From NCBI GenBank assembly GCA_014904985.1, contig MU129084.1:38551-102550 (forward strand): a stretch of DNA of 64,000 bases, written 5' to 3'. Position numbers and translations under genes: made by a program. The stretch comes from Hydnum rufescens UP504 (lineage: Eukaryota > Basidiomycota > Agaricomycetes > Cantharellales > Hydnaceae). How positions within the stretch are numbered: position 1 is the stretch's first letter; each line of letters starts with the position of its first letter. The notes beneath the pieces were generated by a model. It did no database searches and was not told the DNA's origin. It saw only the letters and a program-made list of their open reading frames with translations. Below are positions 9,844 through 22,000 of the stretch, piece by piece.

Positions 9844-10003
9844 GCACACACCTGCTACTGTGGGTGTGGTAATCTTTAAAGTAAGTATATTTACATGTCC
9901 GACCATGCAAAAGGAGCAGCATAGGCTGCTCCTTTTGCATTGGTTTTCTTTTATTTTTATTTTTATGAACACCTCGGTCAGCCAGTTATGACACCTACCT
10001 TAG
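9844..10003 (+). repeat. Double-hairpin intron-like repeat, copy 10
   Basis: Hairpin A spans 9,844-9,870, donor GTAAGT is at 9,881, and hairpin B is a perfect 16-bp stem (ATGCAAAAGGAGCAGC / GCTGCTCCTTTTGCAT, 9,905-9,940). The acceptor CTACCTTAG ends at 10,003. The branch motif is weak. The upstream spacer (9,708-9,843) aligns by eye with 9,420-9,574: both start G(T/C)CAA, CCCACCC, ATGCA and AAACCC in the same order. Confidence 0.75.
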
Positions 10004-10300
10004 GTCGAAAAATGAGGCATTTTTAATACCTAACTAGGTCCCAAGCAATATGAAACATAATTGGGTCCAACTCAGGGTCTTTGATACCTGGTGGCTTACA
10101 GTCTTTGGGCCCAACTGTGCCCAACTTGGGCCCATTTGTGGCTACCTTGGGCCCAACTTGGGGAACTTGCACACTTGAATGGCAGATCCTTAAACCTCAC
10201 TAGAAACCTAACATTCATGTTGAAAACTTAGAACACTATTAACGATGACAAGAGCAATGTATTATGATAGGAATGGAATGATATGGACATGAGTAGTCTC
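10004..10300. other. Intergenic, no gene recognised
   Basis: Contains ACCTAACTAGGTCC (~10,030) and several CCCAACTTGGGCCC-type palindromic words. No coding potential was seen. Confidence 0.35.
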
Positions 10301-10765
10301 GTATCTACAAGAGCCCAGCACCATTTCCTGCCCAAGTAGCAAAGCTCATTTGAAGTGTGTCAAAGTCTGCAGCACTGAGATGAACCTGTGCACTGGGCAG
10401 TGAAAATGAGGCCTGCGAGGGTCCATTTGGGTGAGTGCTCATCATGTCAGGACCAGAGTTGGGAGTGGAAGATGATGACGCTGAGCTATCCCTAAGAACT
10501 TGTATAGGTGGAGACGTAGACGTAGGGAAATTATCCAAGGGTGTTGAGGCCCTGAGTTCATTGAATATGTTGGCATCCTACATAGTTGTGCGACCCAGCT
10601 GTTGACCAAAGGTACTGTGGCTCCCACATGGCTTGATGCAGAAGTTGTCATGAGAAAAGGTGGAGGGCTCTGGTTAGCCTGAGCATGGATGAGCGAGTTG
10701 GGAGAAAGAGGAGTTGGTGACTTGTTGAGTTCATCTGGAATTGTAGATGTCGATCTTCTTGGGAG

Positions 10766-12430
10766 TCATAACTTCCTTCTCCTTCTCACTGGCCTCTCAT
10801 CCTCCTCTATGTCACTGTCATGCTCCCCAGCATCCTCAGCCACATGACCAGGCCCAATTCCTGTAGAGTCCTGACTTCTACCCAATTCACTATACTTCCG
10901 TTTCCCCATTGTGCTCTCCACATTCTCCTCCCGGACTTCATCCAGAACTGGAATGTTGATTCCTTCTCCCCCCAGCATGGCACCCCCAGACCAGTCGTTT
11001 GAAGCTCTAGCATGATCTACACTCCTGATGGTATGCTGGACTCGCCCACGGTGATCGATCATGACTGGCAACATGGACTCACCAGAGTCGAGAGGAGACT
11101 CTGGGAGTTCTTCTAGGTGGATTTGATGATCTTCAGGACGAGTAAAGGCCTTGTACATCTTGTTCCAGTGGGACGTTCGTACTTATTGGCTATCCAACTC
11201 CCTAAGAGTGGGAATTCATCCACAGTAGGAAGCCCCTCCAACCGAAGTCGATTAAGCCTCAACAACTTTGGTATCTCCATCCACTTCATTACTTTGACCT
11301 TCGCCGGCATATAGGGGCCCAGGAGCTTGCGCATTCTCTGTGCACAAGCAGCTTTCGTACGGTGCATGTCTTGTGTTTCCATTATACACTGCCGGTGTGA
11401 CTCTCCTTCTTCCCAAGCCTCAACCTCCTTCGACCATAGTTGCTGAGCAAGAATGTATTTGTAGACGTCACCAATGTGCTGGGTGGGTCAAAGTGAGACT
11501 TGTACCATGATTCCATTTGGGGTGAGTTCATAGAGGAGGTATTCTGACTATGAGCAGCCGACAAAGACGCCATATTGGAGACCATCATGTAGAAGGTATG
11601 GATGCCGGTGTTCAGCAAAGTTTTGCCATCCGCATTCCACCAGCACTGTGTCTGTTCCATGAGCTTTGCCACATCCCCTCCTGATTCTCCTTTCTTCTTT
11701 CCTACCACAGTCTTCCTCCCACGAAGTTCAGATGTCAAACACTCTGTCTCTGCTGCCCAGGCTTCAGTATCACTGCCACCCATATTGTTTTTGAGTTTTG
11801 CATATGAGTTGCGCACTTCTGACTTTGACACAAACTCATCTTTCTCTATGTTCCAGAGATCAGAATGAGAAATGAAGGGAAATTGTGACATCAAGATCAT
11901 GAACCTTTGAGAAGGTTGAGGTATGCATTCCAAGGATTCCCATGCTGTCGGTGCTCACTCGTATTCAGTGACCATTTCCCAATTCTCATCAAGTGTGTGA
12001 CAGTACAACCCAGGTGCTGGGCACATGGTTTAACTTTCGTCTCTTCAAACTGGCGGAACATTTCTACAACTTCATTGATTTCGTCATTCCGGAATTTGTG
12101 CCTTCGACGTTGTATGTCTGCAGTATCATCTCCATCCTTGCCATCTTCATCACTATGATCATCATCCTCATCGCAATCATCAAGGGAATCATCAAATGAC
12201 ACCATTTGGCATTGAGATTTTTGAGACTGGGAAGGGGGTGATTGCCAACCAGGGTTCGATTCATCAGAATCATGGTCTCGATGTCCTCTGGAGTCTTTCA
12301 CCCTAGGGCGGTCAGGGGGTTCCAGCAATGGTCGGTGAATGGGGATGGAGTGGTCAACTGGGGACTCAGGGGACCATCCATCCCACAAACCGAAACCCGG
12401 ACCAGAGGGTGGGGTGACTTCCCGAGCCAT
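10766..12430 (-). pseudogene. Uncharacterised transposon-associated ORF, frame-broken
   Basis: Not recognised by family. Read on minus from the first well-placed Met at 12,430 (MAREVTPPSGPG): a Pro/Asp-rich start, an acidic run (DDSLDDCDEDDDHSDED), a helical segment (NDEINEVVEMFRQFEETKVKP) that could bind DNA, and NPWNAYLNLLK. The frame then slips near 11,935, again near 11,385 and again near 11,165. Continuing pieces include ACAQRMRKLLGPYMPAKVKV, then an acidic tail ending in RPVRRRRKL at 10,766. The pieces are collinear and lie directly downstream of the KDZ-type gene on the same strand, so it is probably a second gene of that element or its neighbour. Frame breaks may be decay or sequence error. 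Confidence 0.4.
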
Positions 12431-12516
12431 GATTTTATCACTCGTTGCATTGGTGGTCTCTAGTCTGGAGTACCGGATAATAAGCAACAGTGTAGATATA
12501 ATCTCCAATAAACTAC

Positions 12517-15342
12517 TCACTTAATTCGCACTTCCAGGGCCTCCACAAGACGTTGTAACTTGGTTCCAAAGTAGACTGGATTCAAGCTATGCTTTTCAAC
12601 AAAGAAGATGAGCCCTTCTACAATCTCGAGAGTACCACTGGATCCTCTCCTGATGCCTTTCACAAGTACATCCATTGGTACATCCACATGGAGCACATGA
12701 TTAAGAACTGGATCCAGATTCTCCCAGTCCTCATCACAGTCTTCGCCACCACCTGTGAAGGACAAAGGTATAGTCTCCGGGTGTCTCGCATCCCAGAGAC
12801 ATGTAGCCCTATCGTCCTTCTGATCCCATTCAGGGACTTTCAGAGGAAGTTGGTGGGATAGTTTCTGGCCTTGATCAAGCAACGCTAATACATCAGCAGA
12901 TGTGAGGGCACGGTCTTTCTTTGCAGATGTAATATCCAGGGATTTGGCAAGTTGGGTGAAGACGAGGGCAGAATACGCCTGTCAGGGCCACGCTGTGACG
13001 AGAGCACCAAACAAATATAAACACAGATAATTCCGGCTAAGTCCGGTGTAGGTCCGGCTAAGTCCGAGAGAATCCGGGCAGGAATGAGATAACGAAGATA
13101 GGAGGGGACGGAGAGGCAATCCAGCAGCCCGGAAGGGACTAGGCGGAAATGAGCACAGCGGTCCTTAAGCTCGCGGAGTCAACTGGAAAATACTCGGACC
13201 TGTAGTCCGGAGTAACAGCGGAAATCCTGAGATTATGTAATACGAATACAGAATACATGAAGGCTGACCTGTAGTCCGGAGTAACAGCGGAAATCCTGAG
13301 AGACCAAAGCTGGGGTCTCTGGACTTCGCTCTCGGACTACTTATACATGATGACTATACTATGGGGAGTGATCGCTAAACTGGAGGTGGTTACAAGGGGG
13401 ACAGGAACAGGAACAGGAACAGGAACTTCGGCCAGGGGGTGAACCGGAAGCAATGGGAAATGAAAGGGAAATGAAAAGGAAATGAAACCAAGATAGGGTT
13501 GGACCGGAGTCAAACCGGAATCAAGCCGGAAGCAAAGTGGACTTGGGCGAGGGAAATAAGTGGAGAACCGGACTGGAGGTGGGCGGACGAGGACCGGAGT
13601 TGACCAGAGAGTTAGACCGGAGTAGACCGGAGTTGGGGGCGAACCCTGACAATTCCAGGGATCGTAATCCATACTCTTGCTTCTGCTTTCTGGCCAATAC
13701 AACTGCACTATTCACAACTTCCTCTGCAGAACTGACCAAGACCTGATAAAATTGCAGTGCTTTCCCAAAGCGACGCCATAGTGTATCCTAAGAAAAGCAT
13801 GTAAATTGCAGTAGACCTTAGAAAATTAAAATGCGCTACATACATCACCACCCAAGACATATCCTTGCTTGTGCAAAAATATTTGTAAGGAGTCCGTCCA
13901 TCCCTGGATATCTGGTTGCTGTACCTGGAAGACTGTTGATGTGAAATCAAGAAGATCCAGATTGACTGCGAGTGTTGGATATACTGGGGCAGATGGGAAA
14001 AGACTGAGTTCGAGTAGAAGGAACACTGCAGGGCGACAGTTGCAAACGGTTAAAGTCATCTCATGAATACCTACAAAAAAAAGACATGAGATAAGGGCAT
14101 GAACTACGAATTTACATGTTGACCCATACTTTTGACATGAATGCAAGTAATACTTAGTGTCCTGGCAGAACATTGAGCGCTGCCATCACACACTGGTAAA
14201 GGGACATCAAATGTGTCAGCAGCATCCCAATTTGTAGCTGCAACTTGTCTCAAGAATGGGACAATAAGACAAGGAATGAGTTCATTCCACTGCTGAGCTA
14301 GGGCCACACGTGATGTTGACGCATGCGACTTGTGTTGCTTTATGGGTGCTGGAGCATTAGCCACGAATGGCTGATTTAGTCCGTCATCTTTGAATGTCAT
14401 AATAGGGTCCCAGGAAGCAGAATTGGCATGGGGCAATGAAGAATCAGTGGGAGTGGGGTTGGCATTATCGAAGGGTGCCAAAACTGGATCCTTGGCCTGG
14501 TCTGATGACGAAGTCAGGTGGGGAGATAAACATGCAGCATCCTTGATCCGATATAGCCATGTCTCGCCAAAATTAACATCCTGTTGTAGTTGACCATGTC
14601 TTTCATGAAGCCTTGGTTTTCGAGGTAATATAGGTGGAATGCAGATTTTATCAGCTGGGATGGTATTGGGAGGGATTATAGGATCAGGGGACTCAATAGG
14701 GATGCCCATTGTCTCGAAAAATGTTGAGCCGAAGCCAAGTCATTCAAGTTCTGAGTTCGCATTGATACCATTGGAGCATCGTGGACGTTTTTGGCTCCGA
14801 CGAGAACGAGCTGTGTCTGTCAATGGAGGGGCCTCTTGCAGATAATCGGTAGACAGTGAGTGGCATGCATTACGAACTAAGTCAGGAACCAATGGGTCAT
14901 TAGACCCAGCACTCCCAAGTTCACGCCTTCTCTTTCGAGATCAATACAATGAAGGCTGCGTTGCAGGATGGGATAGCGAGGCTGCAATAGCCAGAGTTTC
15001 CTGGTAGTGGGGGGCGGTGTGTGGATTAGACAAGCCACTGGCTGAAGGTCGGATTGTTGAAGTGCAAGGGTTTGATATGTGAAGGATATGGTTTCCATCC
15101 TCTGGAACACGTGGGTGCTTGGCGATTTCCCTATGCCAACAAGATGACTTCTGTAGCTTTGATGAGGCAGCAGCAGCAGGTGGTAGTGTCTCAGACATAG
15201 ATGAATTTGAGACGGGGAGGTTATGGCTTCCATTATGTTGCGTGTGCAGATTCTTGTTGATGGGTACCCATTCGAGGGAGTTCGAGCTTCCTACATGACG
15301 CCACTGGCCACCCCCTCGTTGTGGATGACTGCTCATAGACAT
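12517..15342 (-). pseudogene. KDZ-transposon gene with CxC1-like cysteine cluster, split by an LTR
   Basis: Read on minus. The N-terminal part (from ~15,342) is low-complexity Ser/Pro-rich with stops between pieces. At 14,709-14,104 come RVALAQQWNELIPCLIVPFL and a cysteine cluster (VCDGSAQCSART...). At ~14,060-13,835 come TVCNCRPAVFLLLELSLFPSAP, VYPTLAVNLDLLDF and LQIFLHKQGYVLGGD. This order, with Leu-rich LFPSAP and PTLA blocks, is the pattern of the CxC1 cluster domain of basidiomycete KDZ (Kyakuja-Dileera-Zisupton) transposases. The coding part then runs into the solo LTR at 13,651 and resumes after it with AYSALVFTQLAKSL to a stop near 12,517. The downstream catalytic half of a KDZ transposase was not found, so the gene is interrupted and incomplete. 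Confidence 0.6.
12980..13651 (+). mobile_element. Solo LTR (family 1) inside the KDZ-type gene
   Basis: Same family as 8,787-9,400: starts TGTCAGGGCCACGC and ends CGAACCCTGACA, 672 bp. It holds the GTAGTCCGGAGTAACAGCGG block twice (~13,203 and ~13,269). Flanks are ATACGCC and ATTCCAG, so no 5-bp duplication is visible; flanking mutation or inter-element recombination could explain this. It interrupts a reading frame that resumes on the other side, so it is younger than the KDZ copy. Confidence 0.8.
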
Positions 15343-16860
15343 AGTTAAGGTTGATGCTGATACTCATGCACGTGAGTCCAACAATACAGAACTCAACTAT
15401 GAGCAAAGCCAGCGCATTTCGCAGCAGCTCTCGATAAGGTGGACTGAACGGGGTACAACCACCCATTGTAATAAGGATGCTTGTGAATCAGTGAGCAGTG
15501 GGCAAAACAAGATCGCATGAAAACGAGAATGCAAGGCAGGTACAGAACACATGAGAAGACATAGAGGAATGCAAGAGAGATTTGAGCAGTATTTAGGTGC
15601 CAGAGCACCAAGGAGTTAAGAAAATGGTACGCAGACGCAATTGACAAGGCAATGAGGCAAACACAATGTTGCACAACTGATTCCGCCGGATTTTGCCCTC
15701 ACCAAACAACACGCTACTCATCATAGGAACCCGAGAGGATATCATGGATCTCTCCAACATCGCTCCACAACACAGATATATCCCGGTGTACCCCAGAGAC
15801 CTCATGACGAAGTGTGGATAACTCCAACCACACAGAAGTGAGCTCAAGTCTTAATTGTTCCAGCGCCATTAGCACCTATGTATCATAGAAATAGTGAAAA
15901 ATGACGATAGAAATTATCAATGATAAGAAATTCACACCTTAGACATGTTTGTGTCCGTTTCCATCATAGCGGAAGGCAACGGTAATGGCATACTAGAGGT
16001 AAACCTGACCGCAGACTTGACAGGGGATGACGACTTCGGGGTTGGGTGGGATGGTAACGATGGCACAAAGGACCGGGGCATGTGCCTCGAGGGGGAATCT
16101 ATATGGCAATAAAGAGATCCTTGTTTAGTCGAAACTTCAAAATGACGATGACGAACGTATACATACTGGGGTGTAGAAGGTCCTGATCACACCTGGCTCC
16201 ATCATGACTGCCATCACCTGTAGCCAACCTCCCGGCTTCTGATGGATTATCATCGGATGGTTGGTGAGCCTAGTTGGTGGGGGATTGATCATTGAACACG
16301 GCGAGTGTCATGCAATGGCACAAACCCAGACTGAGCGCATGAAATATTAGCAGATGTGAGAGGTGTAAAAATAGTGGCAACATACATAAGAATCCGCATG
16401 GATTACTTTTACCACAGGCATAGAAGCTTTTCCCTTATTCTTGCCCTTTGCAATTAAGCAGAACTTTGCTGTTGCATGAGCTTGAATCAGGATCAAAGGT
16501 CTCAGAAAATCCACAGTGATAAGATACTTGCCAAGAACAGTCACAATGGCACAGCGGCTCATTGTTCATAAATTTGACATTGTGCTTCAGTACCAAGTTC
16601 CCATGGTCAGAAGGACGTGTTGAGGGAAAAAGAACATACAACATTTCTAATTTTGCATCCACTTGAATGGATTTCGAATGGAGGGGGTTCAGCAGGCAGC
16701 TCTAGAATAGTATACGGTGGCTGGAGTGAAAGTAATGGTTCATATTGCCTCAAAATGGGGCCTAGGTGATGGACTCACAAGCAAGATGTAAAGCAAGATC
16801 GGCAAGATGTGTCCTAGGTTCAGGAACTCAACCAAAAAAACAACGAACATGGGGCAAGTG
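15343..16860. other. Unassigned, possibly upstream part of the KDZ element
   Basis: No open frame here resembles a known family. Short minus-strand frames (15,593-15,847, 16,435-16,662) have no recognisable motifs. This may be the 5' region of the element to its left. Confidence 0.3.
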
Positions 16861-16869
16861 GTCCTATAG

Positions 16870-17056
16870 TGAGGCTAGTTATTCATAAACACAATATTAG
16901 TATAGCAAACCAGACAGTAGGATTCTTTTATTGCAAAGGAGCACCCAGACAGGTCAGGGAAGGTAAAGTTAGGGGGGGTAGGGATTGGCCCCCTCTAAAA
17001 CCGTCCTTCAGCTGGTCAGACCCATCCTTTGGCCTGTTGGACCCCAACTCCAACAC
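16870..17056 (-). mobile_element. Probable 3' LTR start of the copia remnant
   Basis: Immediately after the polypurine tract (GCTTGAGGGGGAG on minus) the sequence begins TGTTGGAGTTGGGG, a usual LTR start, and contains AATAAAAGAAT (~16,930). The far end is not defined and no 5' LTR is present in the window. Confidence 0.45.
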
Positions 17057-17062
17057 TCCCCC

Positions 17063-18000
17063 TCAAGCATGACCTAATCCAAGTCCAACTGCATGAAAAT
17101 CTGATTTCATCAGCCTGAGGGCTTTTGTGAGAATGTCAGCCATCATTTTGTCTGTGGGACAATAAGTAAAATTGAAGGTTCCATCTTTGATCATCTTGTC
17201 GGATAAAGTGAAACCATATATCAATATGTTTCGTTCAGGTGTGATAATTGTCACCCATTGCAAGTCTTAATGCTGACTGATTGTCACAATAGAGCACTGT
17301 TGGCTCAAGTGAGAGCCGAAACAATTCATTAATTAGCTGCCAAAGCCATATACCTTCTTTGGCTGCATGCGTTGTGGCAACATACTCTGCCTCTGCCATA
17401 GATAATGTGACCAGCTCTTGTTTTCTTGAGCTCCATGAGATGGCACCACCATTGATTAGAAATGCATATCCAGAGATTGCATGTTGGTGGCTCTGCATGG
17501 CTCTGTTGGCATCCGTGAAGCCAAGTAGATTGTGACATTCAGTACCATACACTAGATTAACATCTTTGTACCTGCCAAATATCAGATGATTTGTTTGGCA
17601 GCCTCCCAGTGTACTGGTCCAGGTTGTTGAGGAATTGTGATAGGGTCAAAACAGCAAAGGTGATATCAGGGTGGGTGGCTACAGATGCATACATAAGGCT
17701 GCCGATAGCCTCATGATATGGAGTCCGTTTCATTTGGTTGACATCTGTAAGATTGGTCAGGCAGTCTGCCCATGAGTATGTGGCCCTGGGCTCCATCAGC
17801 ATAGTAATGGGCTTCACATCATTCAGGGAGAATCATCTGATGATAGAGTTGATGTAAGAAGTCTGTGAGAGTTGAATAACTTGGGATTTGCAATCTTGCT
17901 CAACCTTAATTCCAAGTAGCCAGTGTAGTGGCCCGAAGATCAGTAATAGAGTACTTAGCATTTATTTTCTCCTTATATGCATCAAGCAGGCCATGTTGTA
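17063..18000 (-). pseudogene. Ty1/copia polyprotein remnant (RT end + RNase H)
   Basis: Read on minus from ~18,000: a reverse-transcriptase C-terminal piece (INAKYSITDL, LGIKVEQDCKSQV, YINSII), then PYHEAIGSLMYASVATHPDITFAV. RNase H follows: GFTDAN, SGYAFLINGGAISWSS, MAEAEYVATTHAAKE, YCDNQSALRLA. It ends with YCPTDKMMADILTKAL and a stop at 17,063. Frames change near 17,550 and 17,250. After the stop comes GAGGGGGAG, a polypurine tract, then TGTTGG, the likely start of the 3' LTR. Gag, integrase and most of RT are missing, so this is a 5'-truncated inactive copy. Confidence 0.85.
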
Positions 18001-18455
18001 GTATAGATGTATCAAACACAGCATGGTACCATCTAATTCATGCATAAACATGGTAAGTTACCACTGGCAAGTTACCATGCCTGATATATCAGGATATAAT
18101 TACTACATTAGGTATTTCCATATTGGGAATTATTAATTACACAATATTAATTATATAATTTACTGTTTAATTATACAATATTCACTATATTATTTACAAT
18201 TTAATATTAGATTAATTCTGAAAGTACTATACCTTAAGATGTGGTCTAAAGCAGGCAGATTGACTCACCTCTGGTTGCACAAGTACCATCATGCAGATGT
18301 GGAGTTCCAGGTTTCAGTCACGCAGTCACAAGTGTTGGTTGTGTGGCTATGGGCTTCCTTTGCTTGGCTGGTTGTGTTTTGTGCACTGGGGTCACAGTTC
18401 CGTTTGCTGGGGTTCCAGGTCTTGGGGTTCAAAGGAAAACCAAAATAATAAATAT

Positions 18456-18588
18456 GTTAGTAAGGAAAAAAGAAAAGAAAAGCCCCACAAAAGGAGCAGC
18501 ACATGCTGCTCCTTTTGCATGTGACCATACTTGTACATGAATACTTAGCTTAAAGATCACCACACACCTGCTGAAGCAAGTGTGTGGT
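18456..18588 (-). repeat. Double-hairpin repeat, copy 11
   Basis: Hairpin B spans 18,486-18,523 (CACAAAAGGAGCAGC / GCTGCTCCTTTTGCATGTG). Hairpin A spans 18,559-18,588 (ACCACACACCTGCT / AGCAAGTGTGTGGT). On minus a perfect TACTAAC (plus 18,456-18,462) is kept, the donor reads AAGCTAAGTAT as in copy 4, and the acceptor appears mutated to TTTTGG. Confidence 0.7.
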
Positions 18589-18667
18589 TGTGGGTTGTTG
18601 CTTGAGGGGGGTGTTGTTCACAGGTTTGGTTTGTAGATTTTGTTTGTGGGTTTTGTTTGTGGGGTTT

Positions 18668-19019
18668 TGTCAGGGCCATGCTGCGACGAGGGCACCAAAC
18701 AAATGTAAACACAAATAATTCCTGGCTAAGTCCAGTGTAAGTCCGGCTAAGTCTGCAAGAATCCGGGCAAGAATGAGATAAGGAGGTTAGGGGTGTTGGA
18801 GGAGTGGTCCAGCAGCCCAGAAGGGACTAGGTGGAAATGAGCACAGTGGTCCTTAAGCTCATGGAGTCGACTGGATAATACTTGGAGCTGTAGTCTGGAG
18901 TAACAGCAGAAATCCTGAGATTATGTAATATGAATATGGAATACATGAAGGCTGACCTGTAGTCCGGAGTAACAAGTGTGTAAAATCCTGAGAGACCAAA
19001 GCTGGGGTCTCCCTGGACT
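18668..19019 (+). mobile_element. LTR (family 1), truncated by assembly gap
   Basis: Starts TGTCAGGGCCATGC and follows the family-1 LTR through both GGAGTAACA blocks to TCCCTGGACT, where it runs into the N tract. About half the LTR is present. Sequence beyond the gap does not continue the LTR. Confidence 0.75.
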
Positions 19020-19044
19020 NNNNNNNNNNNNNNNNNNNNNNNNN
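19020..19044. other. Assembly gap (25 N)
   Basis: 25 consecutive N. The sequence changes abruptly from a family-1 LTR to unrelated DNA, so the true gap length and even the join are uncertain. Confidence 0.95.
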
Positions 19045-22000
19045 CGGTTTTAAATTTTCATACATAACCATTCTAGCTGGAAGAAGTGGGGATGAAGTAA
19101 ACCCTAGGCCATAAAACCCGGCGGTTAGACATTTAAATGGATTCATTTCAGCATAATGTTCCCCGTATTTATCTTTTGCTGGTGAATCAACTGATATTCC
19201 TGACGCTTCAAAATATCTTGGCGATCGTGTACACATTTTGAGTTGACGTAATTTAGTAGGAATCAGACAATAACGTTCAAGAATGCCATCTGGATGTTTC
19301 CCCTCCACACTGCGGAGGCACGGACGATATGCCTCATGTATTCCTCAGTGCATCATCAGTGTTCATTTTGAATCATTATTGTGAGAAGCATACACACCAG
19401 TCACTCGATCACCTACTCCCGGGACTCATCACTAAATCAGAGGATAAAATTGCACATCAAAGAAAAAATGAAATAATCCATCGCATGCTTTAGTGCTCAC
19501 ACGCATGGGTCAAAACTCCGCTATGTTCATGGGCATATTCAACCAGGCTTAATTACGAGGTACCCTCATAATTTGGACCGAGCTTCACATATCTCTTGTA
19601 GTAGCATATCTCTTATAGTGTCAAAAGAAAAAAAGAAGGAATTTGTACAAAATTAATCCAAAAATGCATACATACTCAAGTCTTGTCCAAAAGTCTTCTG
19701 TATGTACACAAGATTAGCACAATGTTCTTTATCCCTCAGGCAATCAACCAAAGGTACCTAGTTAGCTAGGATATTCCCTATAGGCATATCTTAGCTAACT
19801 AGGTCTAATCTATATGAGCTTACCTTGGATCACCGTCCTTCCTTGCTTGAAAAATAGGGCTTGCCAGGCCATATTTTTTAGCCCTGGGTCCGCACGGAAA
19901 AAGGTGGGGGTTCAGGGGCAGTAGCCCCCAAGAAGCCCTGGGGTAGCTAGGTTGGGCCAGCCCAATTTAGCCCTGGGAAGCCACCAATTTTAGCTTGGGT
20001 AAGCTGAAATTAGCTTCAGGCAAGCTCCGCTAGCCCTTGGATAGCCCACATCGGAATCAAATCAGGTCACGCAAACTTGGCTCACTCACACCTACGCGCA
20101 GATTACCCTATTTGGTAATCACATTGGATTCAAGCACATCTGCTGCATTCGGCAGATGTCTCCTAGGTCCATGAGCAGTTTCCTGTGCCCATGGACCACT
20201 AATATAATTTGTCCTGTATTCTCTTTAGTACATCTCTGTGTTTCTACTTGTAACTCCTGTATTTTCTCCTATCCTGTAGGCCATAAATTGGCCTGTACTT
20301 CCAAATACCACAGTCTCTTCTTGCTCCGCCCACCCTCACTCCGCTCAAGCATTTAGGCTCCCCTACAGATCTATCTGCCCTCATCATCAGTTCCCGAGTC
20401 CTTAGGTTTTACATAGCCACAATGACCCATGTGGTATAGTTGCCGTTTGTAAGTTTCATGAACAGCAGGGTCTCAAATTTCTGTGGTGAGGTCATCTTGG
20501 CTTAGTGGCAAGCCATGGGTCCATAATTTAATAACAATAGCAGCTACATTGGAGTGATCAAAGGGAATCAACGGTAATAGAGGGGGGTGACTTTACCTCA
20601 GCCGCGACATAGCGGACTGAAGAAAAGAGACCCGCGGGCGAATCCGGAAGGCAGAACGCGGTGCCGGATGCTAACGCTGGGGGGTTCATGTGTCTGCTTC
20701 GTTAACACTATGTTACTATTGTGACTGATGTTATGAGTTTGGTGAGTCTAGGACGTCCTGAAGACAGGCTAGTAAGCATCAGCAAACTCGCTGTCCCGAT
20801 CCAAGGGGCATGCATAGAATCCGTGAACTTATCAAGGCCTCCCGATCGAAAGATTTTCTAACCAGACGTTTACTGGAAGCCAGGGCAGAGGGCCTTCAAC
20901 ACCTGCGGGATAGGTCTGCTATTACTGTACGGATAGCCTGACATCCACCAAATTGCCGAGTGTGACGAGCCCGAAATTCAATCCAATGATATTTTACGCC
21001 AAATATATTGGTACCTCTGCACCCGTTGGTGAATACCTCCAAGCGCCAGCAGCGCCTGGGCCACTCTGGGCCAACCCCACAAATAGTCGACAACGATTAT
21101 ACTCATCCAGCTCTGCTCCCCGGATATTTAAACTGGCGGGGCTACTGTATATTGAAGTGTGGATCTTCCACTGGAGGTGATTGCGACCCTTGACCCAGTT
21201 GGTCCCATCTGAGGCTCATCCCACCATTTATCCACCGCCTTGTTTATTGAAACATATTGCAACTGTGCTACCTTCTCTGTACAATCCAAAGCGACCCGGG
21301 ACCTCTGGAATTATGAAATATATGAGAAAATTGTCCTTTATTATGTAGTGGGCCCTCGACGCAGGCAGCCTTACAGCAATAATCATATCGATAGGGAAGT
21401 TTGATTTTGTTGCGATAGAAAAGCGGGTAATGAGTTATTGTCCGGGGTCCCATCCCGTGACTGTACGTGGGACCGCCCCACGCAGGTGGTCACAATGACT
21501 GAATTGCCAGACCAGCTCCAGTGTCATCCCCAAGGGACTTCCGAATGTCAGGAGCGTGGCGACAGCTTTCAGGAATGGGTTGTAAAGTGCAGACTTCGGA
21601 CGCGAGTATCCAACATGAGAAACTATGGAGATCGACATTTAGCACATGACCTCTTAAATTTTATATGGACCCCGGATACCCTCGCCGAGTCGTCTCGGGT
21701 CAAATCAGCCACAAAAAATGGATTTCCTTATCGATATGAGTATTGCTGTCAATGCTTTCTTTCTGAAAGGACTAGATACCCGGTTGCATCTTGGCTGCAT
21801 TTTGAGGCCTGGTTCAGGTACGCGGGGCTAATATTACGCGGGGGCCAGAATTTGGGACGATAATTTCCAAAAACGGTGCTAATAATAGGAAATGAAAATA
21901 CTTAGGTAGGCGAATTCTGGCTGTTCACTCATTTCCCCAGCTTTAGCAGGTACTGCCGACTTAAGTTGGGCCAACCCACGACTGGACAACGGTGGTGTAT

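Noticed and set aside
19045..19308. Minus-strand open frame ending at the gap (KMCTRSPRYFEASG...)
   Set aside because: Looks somewhat protein-like, but has no motif I recognise and is cut by N; function would be a guess.
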